Notes under the pieces: model-generated
The model's database searches: none
What the model was told of the DNA's origin: nothing
The model's input: the letters and a program-made list of their open reading frames with translations, nothing else
From: Clarkia xantiana subsp. parviflora
Lineage: Eukaryota; Streptophyta; Magnoliopsida; Myrtales; Onagraceae
NCBI GenBank assembly: GCA_036873135.1
Contig: JAPTYO010000001.1
Span: 45,904,774 to 45,968,773 of the forward strand
DNA length: 64,000 nucleotides
Direction of reading: 5' to 3'
Shown here: piece after piece, positions 43,873 to 54,140 of the stretch
Layout of the letters: each line of letters starts with the position of its first letter
How positions within the stretch are numbered: position 1 is the first letter of the stretch
Translations under genes and position numbers: made by a program

Positions 43873-44693
43873 GGGTTAAAGGTCCTTTTGGTACCACATG
43901 TTTGCAAAAATTACACTGTTCATACCACTAGTATTTTTTCGTACCGAATTGGTACCATATGTTTCCAAACATTACTGTTTTGGTACCTCCGTTAGGGTTC
44001 CGTCAAAAACAGCCGTTAAATGGCATGTGCCATGCACGTGACCAGCCCAAAACTTTCAATTTTGTTACAATTTAGTCCATCTAATACATCCCTAACTTTT
44101 ATTTTGTTCAATTTAGTCCTAAAACTTCAAAATCAAACTATTTCCCCAAATTGACCTAGCCGAACCTAGCCATGGGCTAGGTCCGACCCTGGGTCATGGT
44201 CGCCGGACCCAGGCGACCCCGACCCAGGGTCGGACCTAGCCCTAGGCTAGGTCCGACTAGGTCAATTGGGACCTAGACCCAATTGAGGGCTAGGTCCCAA
44301 TTGACCTAGCCGGACCTAGCCTAGGGCTAGGTCCGGCCATGGGTCGGGGTCGCCTGGGTCCGGCGACCATGACCCAGGGTCGGACCTAGCCCATGGCTAG
44401 GTCCGGCTAGGTCAATTTGGGGAAATAGTTTGATTTTGAAGTTTTAGGACTAAATTGAACAAAATAAAAGTTAGGGATGTATTAGATGGACTAAATTGTA
44501 ACAAAATTGAAAGTTTTGGGCTGGTCACGTGCATGGCACATGCCATTTAACGGCTGTTTTTGACGGAACCCTAACGGAGGTACCAAAACAGTAAGGTTTG
44601 GAAACATATGGTACCAATTTGGTACGAAAAAATACTAGTGGTATGAACAGTGTAATTTTTGCAAACATGTGGTACCAAAAGGACCTTTAACCC
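43873..44693. mobile_element. Foldback MULE-type element 1
   Basis: 821 bp that is almost entirely one inverted repeat. The left arm starts gggttaaaggtccttttgg and the right arm ends ccaaaaggacctttaaccc; arms are about 400 bp around a centre near 44280. It is flanked by a perfect 9 bp duplication, attaaaata (43864-43872 and 44694-44702), the length typical of Mutator-like elements. The inner part repeats cctaggctaggtccg and cgacccagggtcgg motifs. No transposase, so it depends on one in trans. Inserted in the Copia leader. Confidence 0.88.
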
Positions 44694-45050
44694 ATTAAAA
44701 TATGGTAAACAATATTATTTAAATATATGGCCGAAAATTTGGTTTTCTTGGGGACCAAGAAATTAAAAATTTTACCAAAAAATTTCGGCACAAACAAGTA
44801 ATTGGGAACAAGTTGTCAAATTTTAAGATCAAATATTGATAAGATCTACAATCCAATGTTTGATTTTGATAAATATCAAATTTTTCTTAAAGATCATGAA
44901 CATCAAATTAACCAAGAACATCATGAAAATTTCGGACCACCCTAAACATAAAAATGCGAAATTTTAAAATCCTTTTAAAAAAAATCGGTCCGAAAATTTT
45001 AAATTTTCAAGAACATCAATTCATCAAAATCATGAACTCCTAACACAGAC

Positions 45051-45060
45051 TCTGATACCA
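45051..45060 (-). other. Copia primer-binding site
   Basis: TGGTATCAGA on the minus strand, one base inside the 5' LTR end (CTAACA). This is the standard initiator-Met tRNA primer site of Copia elements. Confidence 0.85.
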
Positions 45061-45061
45061 C

Positions 45062-46811
45062 TGTTAGATTACGGGGAGTAATTACTACGGACATTAAATC
45101 GTGGTACATGCTGGTAATCGAAATTACGCAGCGGAAGATTCGCACATACCTCAAACGATGTCAGTAGTATAAGGGAATAAGATATATTATAGATAAATAT
45201 ATCTTATTATATTTAGATGAATTTATCTAGATTAGGAATAGATATATTCTTAGTATATTATCAGATTATGTTTCTTATTATATTGCTATAGATATAGTCT
45301 TGTATCTATATATATAGGTACATGTACTCAACCCTAAATAAGATCAATAATACAATTCTCATTCTTCTATATGGTATCAGAGTCTTTCTAACTCCAACAA
45401 GTACAACTTACAAGCCGCCGCCCACCATCGCCGTTGTCCAGGGGCGGTCGGCACCGCCGTCAACTATGAAGATGTCATGTCGGCCGCCCCCTGGCCAATT
45501 CTAATTTCTTTTTTTTTTTCTTTTTTTTTTCTTTCTTTTCTAATAAGACAATAAATCTCTGCTTCCGTATCGACGATTTCTGCACCGATCTTTTGGTACC
45601 TGCTCCAACGAGCGTAATTTTTTTTATCGGCCCATGCTCATGGCGGTATTTCTATCTACCAGCATCCTCGATCCTACTAGCTCCAACGAGCGAAAGTATC
45701 TGATCGCTACACCTGAGGACTCTTCCGTGGCTCCGTGACTAGCTTCAAGCTTTCTGATTGAGACTTGCTGCCTTTTTGTTGGAATTAAGAGGTTGCTCCA
45801 ACGAGCAAATTCACCTCCGTCGTTTGCTTATCGTTCACCAACGTGAACATCGTGACCAGCAGCATCCTGACCGAATGGACTTCTCTGGGTCTCCGCCATT
45901 GCCGACTGGACCTCCGGGCTACCGCCGTGCCGACTGGATGGATATTTCCGGGCTACAGCCGTGCCGACTGGACATCTCCGGGCATCCGCCGTTGCCGATT
46001 GGACCTCTTCGGGCATCCTCCGATGAAGACTGGACTATTGGGGCATTCATTAATATTCTTCGTATCAAGATCGGCATTCTTGTCAGAACGTCCGTCTTGC
46101 GGGGGCGTATAAGGGAATAAGATATATTATAGATAAATATATCTTATTATATTTAGATGAATATATCTAGATTAGGAATAGATATATTCTTAGTATATTA
46201 TCAGATTATGTTTCTTATTATATTGCTATAGATATAGTCTTGTATCTATATATATAGGTACATGTACTCAACCCTAAATAAGATCAATAATACAATTCTC
46301 ATTCTTCTATAAGTAGTCCCAAGATCCTTCCTGCAGGGAGTTCACGATCCTCCGGTCGGCACCCGTAGAGGTTCTGGTTAAGGAAGGCCTACGCGGTATG
46401 TTCTCCGCAAAAAAGCATCTGATCAATTCTTGGCAAGGGACAGATCTCTGGAGTGTTTGCTAGAAAGCAAATTGGCACACCCTTTGGTGGGGAGTGGTTC
46501 GGCCGAAATACCTATGTGTGGGGTGGAAGATTTTTCTCTCTAAAACACTCTAATGAGGAGATAGTGATTAACCCTAAAAATTCTCTAACACCATACATTT
46601 ATAGGAGGAGCAAAGTAGACAAAAGTCTACTTTGCCTACTCTATATTTCGGCCGGCCACTATGCATAGGGGGGATCAATTTTGGGCCTCTCATGTAACAT
46701 TGAGATTTGGGTCTAGCCAAATTACCCTGATGTGACATGTACCTAATTTTCTTAGGTAAACTATACATATTATGGGCTACCAATTACGACGTCTATCACT
46801 ATATGCTTACA
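45062..46811 (-). repeat. Copia 5' LTR, interrupted by the TRIM
   Basis: About 600 bp of LTR after removing the 1144 bp TRIM and one copy of its 5 bp duplication. The two parts are 45062-45167 and 46312-46811, and they match the 3' LTR in order. Confidence 0.85.
45168..46311 (+). mobile_element. TRIM-like non-autonomous LTR element with TA...TA ends
   Basis: Two 204 bp LTRs (45168-45371 and 46108-46311) differ at one base that I can find. They begin TATAAGGG and end TTCTATA, not TG...CA. A perfect 5 bp duplication, agtag, flanks the element (45163-45167 and 46312-46316). A perfect initiator-Met primer site (tggtatcagag, 45372-45382) adjoins the 5' LTR, and a purine tract (gcgggggcg) precedes the 3' LTR. 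The 736 bp interior has no retroviral domain. It has three ctccaacgagc motifs and, at 45895-46025, an imperfect tandem array of about 40 bp units (gccgactggac...). Nearly identical LTRs mean recent movement using Copia enzymes in trans. Confidence 0.9.
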
Positions 46812-49019
46812 CTTTTTTTATATAAAGAAAATTTTGGTAATATATTATTAACTATGCTTTCCTGCACGACCCGCGGAGTGAGTCGTTAAATTGTAAATAT
46901 AACATTTATTTACAATAATAAAACTAAAAAAAATATTGAACACGAACAATTTTATCATTTTGAGAAAATTAATTGTTTAAATTTAAACTTTTTGTAAATG
47001 AATGTTTCGTTTACTCCATTATTGTATACAAATTGATCAATTCGATACATCATCTATATAGAGGAATGAGTGGTTTTCACTAATTAACTGAGCTTAAAAT
47101 CATTGTTCATACCTGAATGAAGGATGAAAGCACATTGTATCTAAAATGCATTGCAACATGCATACTCTCGGTCCCATCTAGAAGAAAGCAGATGGTCAAA
47201 GCTATATAATACAACACCAAACCGATGAACAAACTGAAAAATCCTTCATTTGGTTCTTCATTGGATTCCTCCACTTACATTAAAATCAACACAATAAAAA
47301 GATAGATGAGACTTAATAAGAAATTTATATATATATATTAAAATAACAAATTTCAAATGCTAGTTCTAAATAAACGAACCTACTATACTATATATAATTA
47401 TAGTGGGAGAAGTATGTAACATATATGTTTTAAAAAATATTTTTGAAACTAACATGTTTTAAAATGTATAATACGTTTAAAAAATGATGGCAATTAGTAC
47501 TTCAGTTAATTTACAAATTTTTGTCGTTAAATTCCTTTTGAAATTACAAAATTTAATTGAGCACATTTCGAAATGTGAAAAATAAGATCTAATAACTTAT
47601 AATAATGTTATAATTGAGATACAATTCGATTAGTACCCAATTAATCCGCAATCGGTTTGGGTCCGATTAGATTCAATTCTAACATTGTATAAGTTATTAG
47701 ATTTTAGTTGCGATATTAGAAAAAATAGTTACTTTTATAAATTTAAAATGTATTTAGCGGCAATTTTAAACGAATTATTTACGAATGTATCCATTACTAT
47801 AGTTTTTATATTCCCAATTGTAATACCACCGGGATAGTAGACTTTGAATTTACAATAAGGAATTAGTTATTACTATTATTTTTTGGCAAAAAAGGAAGAA
47901 GCAATTATTTAAATTTATTTAGTTTAAATCCTAACATGCGGGATTAGACTTTACAAGGTCGCTCTCACAAGGTAGTTGGCTCCTTGATTCCCGGGCGCTC
48001 TCATAACGACTTAACGATATTTATTTTAATAAAAAGAAAAATCTAGTCCAACCCTTCGAAAGTTTTATTAAAAAACACGGTTAAGATACGTATACCTTAA
48101 TAAATGGAAGAATATACTAATAATGTTGGATTTCTATATTTCTTTTGTATAAAACAGTTTAAGAATTTGAGGATCTATTAAAGCGTTTTCCAAAAGTAAA
48201 GACAATAGTAATCTTTATATATATAGAGAGGTTAATATAATTGTTTTAAAAAATTAGGGGTATAACGTAGATTTTAATTTGGCAAAAAAAAAACGTAGAT
48301 TTTAAAAATAGGGACACTTTGTCTCTTATTATTTGTATGCCTTATATCCGTCAATGTATATGTATATGGATTGTCAAATGTTGGTTGATCATATCTTAAT
48401 GCGAGTCGCCAAGAGTGAATAATAAATGTTTAAATCATGATGGAGATGATTACCGAAAAAAAAATCATGACACGGATGTGTCGACGTAAATAACTTTTAA
48501 GAATCCAGACTCAAAATTACGAATTCATCTCGTATTTTGTTTTTATTCAAAAGAAGAAAGAGTAGTATATAAGTTGAGCGACGTGTATGACCCGCTAGCC
48601 GGCCGGCCCTCCCAAATTCGTTTCCCATTCATTCATTTTGATAATTGAGGAATTCGCTTAAGATGATCTGGTCGGTCGAATTTGACTCTGACTTGAACCC
48701 GTCAAAGCCGAATAAAGAGTAAAGACCCATAAGTAAGAAAGAATATGAAACCAGTAAACGTGCTTTACAAGGTTCACCTACCTAGTTAACACGTCATATG
48801 AGCCCCTGAGCTTAATATAGCATGCACATTACTACGTACAAATCTAAGACCTAGTTAACACGTCATATTATATAGGGTTGGTTAATATAAGTTACTCGTT
48901 ATCTAAAATTTAATCAAACTACAAATTATTATTAGTTAAATTTTGACTTTTTAAAATTCGATATACATTTAATTACATGCCAAATTGCTACATTTATTAT
49001 AATTCTCGTTAATTAGACA
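46812..49019. other. Intergenic, AT-rich
   Basis: No gene supported. 47440-47850 resembles 55640-56000 in order (tggcaattagtact, ttgtcgttaaat, ttgagcac or taagcac, tataagttattagat), an old dispersed repeat. The rest shows nothing I recognise. Confidence 0.45.
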
Positions 49020-49028
49020 TAAAATAAA

Positions 49029-49943
49029 GGGTTAAGAACACAATAGGGGCCTGAATGTTTGCCCATGTTGCCAAAAGGGGTCTGAATTGAAAAAACGTAT
49101 TATTAAGGGCCTGAATTTTGAGTTTTGTGTTTTTTCAAGTCTCCGTCCAAATTTTCTGTTAAATCTAACAGAACCACGTGAAAAGACAAAAATACCCTTT
49201 TGTAATTATTATACAATTTATCAATTTAATTAATAAAATGTGAAATGTCTAAAATACCCATACACACTAATTATGCCCTTAAGGCCACCACGCTCCGGCC
49301 ACCGCCCGGCGACCACCACCCGGCTCCGGCGTCCACCACCGACCTCCGGCGACCACCATCGGCCTCCGGCGACCACCACCGACCTCCGGCGACGACCAAA
49401 AGCTCCGATCGGAGCCACAGGGCTCCAGATCGGAGCTCTGTGGCTCCCGATCGGAGCCACAGGGCTCCAGATCGGAGCTCTGTGGCTCCGACCGGAGCTC
49501 CAAAGCTCCGATCGGAGCTTTTTGGGCTCCGATCGGAGCTTTTTGGGCTCCGATCGGAGCTTTTCGGTCGTCGCCGGAGGTCGGTGGTGGTCGTCGGAGG
49601 CCGGTGGTGGTCGCCGGAGGTCGGTGGTGGTCGCCGGTGGTGGTCGCCGGAGTCGGGTGGTGGTCGTCGTCGGAGCTGTGGTGGCTTAAAGGGTATTTTG
49701 GTCTTTTTAGGTCAAACATGTGAGGGACACACTCTGGTCAAAGGGCATTTTCGGGTTTTCAAATTATTTTCGGTCACATGCTTGGCATGTGACCACTTTC
49801 CGTCACTTTTAACAGAAAAAATAGACGGAGACCTCACTTATACACAAAACTCAAAATTCAGGCCCTAAATAATACGTTTTTTCAATTCAGACCCCTTTTG
49901 GCAACATGGGCAAACATTCAGGCCCCTATTGTGTTCTTAACCC
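49029..49943. mobile_element. Foldback MULE-type element 2
   Basis: 915 bp. The outer arms (gggttaagaacacaatag... and ...ctattgtgttcttaaccc) are long inverted repeats. It is flanked by a perfect 9 bp duplication, taaaataaa (49020-49028 and 49944-49952). The centre (49270-49680) is GC-rich and itself symmetric: ccggcgaccaccac units on the left, ggtggtggtcgccgg units on the right, and repeats of the palindrome gctccgatcggagc between. Open frames in this stretch exist on both strands because of the repeats and are not genes. The gggttaa terminus is shared with foldback element 1. Confidence 0.88.
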
Positions 49944-50200
49944 TAAAATAAACATATGTCGGACACATGCGATCTTTTAATATACATCCAATATGGATTC
50001 AAAAATAAATTAAAATTGTAACGAAATATTTTCAATTGAATATCTACCGATTCTAATATCGTCTTTCAATTGAATGTCTAGTTGAATGTTGTTGGATCTC
50101 GACTCTTCGCAGGTCGTTGACTCGAAAATCGTCGGGTCCTTGAAGTATTGTGTAGTTATGCTGACGGGTTGTCTGAGCTCGCGGTGTCCGACAGTCGAGG

Positions 50201-50913
50201 TGTCGGAGACTTGCGAGCCCTTAAAATGGCTAAGTGTTTGGTTGTCGATATGCGTAATTGTCCGTATGTCGGGACGTTGACGTCCAGGAGTGTCGGTGCG
50301 TGCACGCGTCCTGTAGCGTTTGCATGCGTGTCTATTAACACCTGCACAAATGGCAGTATCGGCACCAGAGAAGGGGGGTGGTGAGCGATGAACCATCTCT
50401 GATGCTTAAGTAATTAGAGAGCATTCTAGAGAGATAAAGCTACTGAGAAGTGAGAGCTCCCAATCCAACATAAATTGTGAGTGTCTTTTGAAATGGTTGG
50501 CCTAGTTTCCTATATATTGGGAAGTCTAGGACCAAAACCGGTTTTGAATGGTCTGATCCCGATTTAGTAGGAAAAACGTGAACCGGGCGTGGACGTGAGT
50601 AAAGTTGACATCGAGAAGGCTCGCACGTGGTGTAAACACGTAGGAGTACGCGTGTCGAGGAGCGACAATCCGGACCTGGCCCGGATTGTGTTGACAATCT
50701 GGACATGGCCAAGTCCAAATTGTGTAAACACAACCGGATCTGGCCACCTCCGGATTGTGTTAACACAATCCAGACGAGTCCGGTCTGAACGCGCATGTTT
50801 CCCGTTCGGACCGTTCTAACCCGCGGGTTAGCATTTCTATATCGTTTTAATGGGTTTGACGTGTAAACGAAGTCCGAATATAAAACGAATCTGAATCGGA
50901 CGTATACCCATCA
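50201..50913 (-). repeat. 3' LTR of the Tat-related element
   Basis: 713 bp. Its U3 has palindromes of the type acaatccgg...ccggattgt at 50668-50775, at the position where the Gypsy LTR has the cttacccgg palindromes. Confidence 0.75.
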
Positions 50914-51101
50914 TTTGCCCCCGAGTCAAGTAGTGGCGCGGCCCCTGCTTGACTCTATTTTTCTATAGAGTATACATTAAATTTAAGTTCGGGAGTTACC
51001 TCGAGGTTGACTTACTGTCCGTTGGCGCGTGGGCCTCAACGTCGTGTATCCCTCCTTTTGTTTAACGAGAGCGATTATAACTGCTAACATGGTTAGCGCA
51101 G

Positions 51102-51420
51102 GGAGTATATGTGTATGACATGTACATATATAATAATAATGTAAGTCTATGTCTGCAACATGTGTATAAATACTAACATGTCTGCGGACATGGTATACGC
51201 GCGTATGTGAGCAGACGCACGACGTGTACGTAATGTTATGAAATTAAACATGTAGACGGGCATATATATATATATATATATATATATGTGATGACATGGG
51301 TATAAGTATATACGTGGCGAGATTATAATAATAAACACGTGACATAGATATGCAGACGTGTGTATGTATATGTAGACATGCATATGCACGTGCGGGTATG
51401 TAAGCATGTGTATATGCTAA
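51102..51420. repeat. Low-complexity TATA/TACATG-rich tract
   Basis: Alternating tatata run (51262-51288) within repeated acatgtg/gtatgtat motifs. Non-coding interior of the Tat-related element. Confidence 0.5.
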
Positions 51421-52009
51421 AGACTCATAAAAAGAGTTAGAGAAATTAAGGAGAGATAAATATTTACCTTCACACTACACAGATGAGTGTGTGTTACGGA
51501 CGCGCAGGTCCTGAGACTGCGAGGCGCCATGCCTCCGCCGCGTCGTTGACGAAGGCCTCATATTAGAAGTATGTTCGTAACGTATATGTCGAGAGACGAG
51601 GCCTTTGTCGATATATTCTTGCCCCCGGAGTGGGAGTGTTTGTAGTGACGTGGTCGGGTACGCGCATGTATGTGTCGTATAGGCGCGTAGATCATATAGG
51701 TGTATGTAGGTGCCAGTTCGAACCATAGGCGCACTAGCCCCTTAGTTGCAAGGTGTTAGGCCTCCAACGTGTTGTCGATGAACGTCCCATGATAGACATG
51801 TGTTGGGTCGCGCAGACGCGCGTAGCGTTGGGTCGCGCAGATGCGCGTAGTGCCGTATAGGCTGTATAAGCGTCGGGACGAGGCCCTTACTGACAAAGAG
51901 TTGCCCCCGCATAGAGGATGTTCGCTATGTAGTAGTTGTGAACTTATAAGTCCGCAGGTGTGGAGTTGCCCCCGGAGCAAGGATGTTCGTCATACAGCTA
52001 TCCTCGGAC

Positions 52010-52340
52010 ATGAGGTGTTGACTCATGTGTCAACTGCTACTTGGTTTTCCAAAGTAGGGTGCGTTCCACGACTGCTACTCGGTTTTTCCAAGGTTGGGAG
52101 CATTCATCGATTGCTACTTGATGTTTCCGAGGTAGGGAGAAGGCCAGAGGTCGACGAGGCAATGTACCATTCCATGTCGTCGGTCAGAGGTCGACGAGGC
52201 GACGTGCCTATCCATGTTGTTGCCGCTACCTGGCGTTTTCAAGGTAGAGTGCATTCTGCGACCGCTACTTGGTTTTCCCCAAGGTAGAGTGTGTCTTGCG
52301 ACCTCTACTTAGTTTTCTCCAAGGTAGAGTACATAGAGTT
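52010..52340. repeat. Diverged tandem array (ctacttggttttcc motif)
   Basis: About seven copies of gcgac.gctacttggttttcc..aaggtaga, spaced roughly 40-60 bp, directly before the 27 bp array. Two gtcagaggtcgacgaggc units interrupt it (52143 and 52183). Confidence 0.65.
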
Positions 52341-52367
52341 TTCTGCGACTTGGATCTCTGCGATGAA

Positions 52368-52718
52368 CGGACATGACAGCCACTCCGAGATGTGCGGACA
52401 TGATAGCCGCTCCGAGATGTGCGGACATGATAGCCGCTCCGAGATGTACGGACATGATAGCCGCTCCGAGATGTGCGGACATGATAGCCGCTCCGAGATG
52501 TGCGGACATGATAGCCGCTCCGAGATGTGCGGACATGATAGCCGGTCCGAGATGCGCGGACATGATAGCCGCTCCGAGATGCACGGACATGATAACCGCT
52601 CCGAGATGCGCGGACATGATAGCCGCTCCGAGATGCGCGGACATGATAGCCGCTCCGAGATGCGCGGACATGATAGCCGCTCCGAGATGTGCGGACATGA
52701 TAGCCACTCCGTGTATCC
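52368..52718. repeat. 27 bp tandem array, 13 copies
   Basis: The unit ggacatgatagccgctccg plus agatgtgc is repeated 13 times with single-base changes and no spacers. The copies form blocks: gatgtgc copies first, gatgcgc copies later, suggesting growth by local duplication. Because 27 is a multiple of three, several frames stay open on both strands. None is likely to be a real gene. Confidence 0.92.
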
Positions 52719-52990
52719 GTTAGGTGCTTCGTACTTGAGGTGGTAGATCTCACATTGATATGTTGACACGCGCTGCGCTTATAATCTGGGAGTGAAGTAT
52801 TACGCCTCATGTTGGTGTGTCGGAAGCATGCGCGCCAATGTTGTCTATGCGTGTGCTATGCCCTGCATGCTGCTACTATACTTAGCTTCTGAACGAGATG
52901 TGTTGCTCCCCCTCTTAGTGCGTTGACGAGCGTGCGCGTTGCGCTTGGATGGGATGACTCTCTACAATCTTATAAGTTGGTGCGTCGGAG

Positions 52991-53659
52991 TGTCGGAGAC
53001 TTGTGAGCCCTTAAAATGGCTAAGTGTTTGGTTGTCGATATGCGTAATTGTCCGTATGTCGGGACGTCTACGTCAAGGAGTGTCGGCGCGTGCACACGTC
53101 CTGTTGTGTTTGCATGCGTGTCTCCTAACACCTGCACAAAAGGCAGTATCGGCACCAGGGGGTGCGCGATGAACCCTCTCCGATGCTTAAGTAAGAGAGT
53201 ATTCTAGAGAGATAAAACTAGTGAGAAGTGAGAGCTCCCAAGCCAACATAAGTTGTGAATGTCTTTTGAAATGGTTGGCCTAATTTCCTATATATAGGGA
53301 AGCCTAGGACCAAAACGGTTTTGAATGGTCTGATCCCGGTTTAGTAGAAAAACGTGAACCGGGCGTGGACGGGAGTAAAGTTGACATCTGGAAGGCTCGC
53401 ACGTGGTGTAAACACGTAGGGGTACACGTGTCGAGGAGCGACAATCCGGACCTGGCCCGGATTGTGTTAACACAGCCCGGATCTGGCCACCTACGGATTG
53501 TGTTAACACAATCCGGACGAGTCCGGTCTGAACGCGCGTGTTGCCCGTTCGGACCGTTCTAACTCGCGGGTTAGCGTTTCTAGACCGTTTTAATGAGTTT
53601 GACGTGTAAACGAAGTCCGAATATAAAACGAACCCGAATCGGACGTATACCCGCCATCA
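52991..53659 (-). repeat. 5' LTR of the Tat-related element
   Basis: 669 bp, aligned with 50201-50913 from end to end. It lacks about 40 bp of the palindrome region present in the other copy. Confidence 0.75.
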
Positions 53660-54140
53660 TTAACAATTCGAACCAGGTCCGGATTGTCGTAACGTCTCGG
53701 TGTGGTCCGAATTATCCCATCAGTGACGCGCAAACCCTTACGTACACTTTACACGTGCGAGCCTTCCAGATGTCAACTTTACTCCCGTCTACGCCCGGTT
53801 CACGTTTTACACTAAACCGGCGTCGGACCGTTCAAAACCGGGTTCGGGTTCAAGGTGCCCCTATTTTAAAGGAATCTATCCAACCATTTCATAACTTAAG
53901 TTGACAAAGGAAGCTCTGACTTCTCTGTAGTTTTCTCTCTCAAGATTTCTGATTTAAGCATCGAAGAGGGCTCATCGCACTCCACCCCCTCTTCGTGGTT
54001 TGCGATATTGCCCCTTGTGCATGTATCAGGAGATGCGCGCATACGGACACATGTGTCAACCCGGCATACCGACGAGCCGACGAACACTTCTACCTACCGT
54101 ACAGGGACTTGACACCCCGAGTAGTTAAGGTTCCAACAAA
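53660..54140 (+). repeat. Diverged inverted LTR fragment, same family
   Basis: Reads as the reverse complement of the middle and outer part of the neighbouring LTR. Shared marks are cgtgcgagccttccagatgtc, cgcccggttcacgtttt, caaccatttca, and gatttaagcatcgaagaggg followed by a C-rich run. It is cut off abruptly at 53660, where the direct LTR ends, so two LTRs stand head to head. Confidence 0.65.

Larger units (their letters stand above)
24934..46811 (-). mobile_element. Decayed Copia retrotransposon with nested insertions
   Basis: LTRs at 24934-25489 (3') and 45062-46811 (5', itself interrupted) share long blocks at about nine bases in ten. Both start TGTAAGCATAT and end CTAACA on the minus strand. 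A perfect initiator-Met primer site (TGGTATCAGA) adjoins the 5' LTR, and a purine tract (GAGTGGGAGC) adjoins the 3' LTR. A gag start lies at 42264 and RT/RNase H remnants at 26620-28110. Nested inside are a foldback element (43873-44693), a TRIM (45168-46311), a MITE (29142-29498) and the 11.2 kb Gypsy element (30760-41955). The flanking 5-mers ttcgt and ctttt do not match. If the 3' LTR ends at an alternative tgttaga copy at 24916, the flank is ctctt against ctttt. Confidence 0.85.
50201..53659 (-). mobile_element. Non-coding Tat-related LTR element
   Basis: Direct repeats 50201-50913 and 52991-53659 start TGTCGGAGAC and end CCATCA. Beside the left LTR, tttgcccccgagtcaag matches the polypurine tract side of the Gypsy element at 31783, so it too reads on the minus strand. 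The LTRs follow the same plan as the Gypsy LTRs: cacctgcaaa or cacctgcaca, a purine-rich agagag block, cctataaat or cctatatat, gaaccggg, then palindromes, then gtccgaatA and ccatca. The 2.1 kb interior has no gag or pol. I found no target duplication (cgagg against ttaac) and no normal primer site. The LTRs differ at several dozen sites including a gap, so it is older than the Gypsy element. Confidence 0.78.

Noticed and set aside
43873..44693. Long hairpin as a microRNA precursor gene
   Set aside because: The arms are about 400 bp, far longer than usual precursors, and the 9 bp target duplication shows it is a transposon.
49240..49868. Pro/Arg-rich open frames of 146-207 codons in the foldback element
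   Set aside because: They arise from GC-rich mirror repeats and appear on both strands. They lie inside a transposon with clean ends.
52368..52718. CRISPR-like array of 27 bp repeats
   Set aside because: The units are contiguous with no spacers, in a plant retrotransposon interior. It is a simple tandem repeat.
52291..52810. Long overlapping open frames on both strands over the 27 bp array
   Set aside because: They are open only because 27 is a multiple of three and the unit lacks stops in those frames. No start context, domain or non-repetitive sequence supports a protein.
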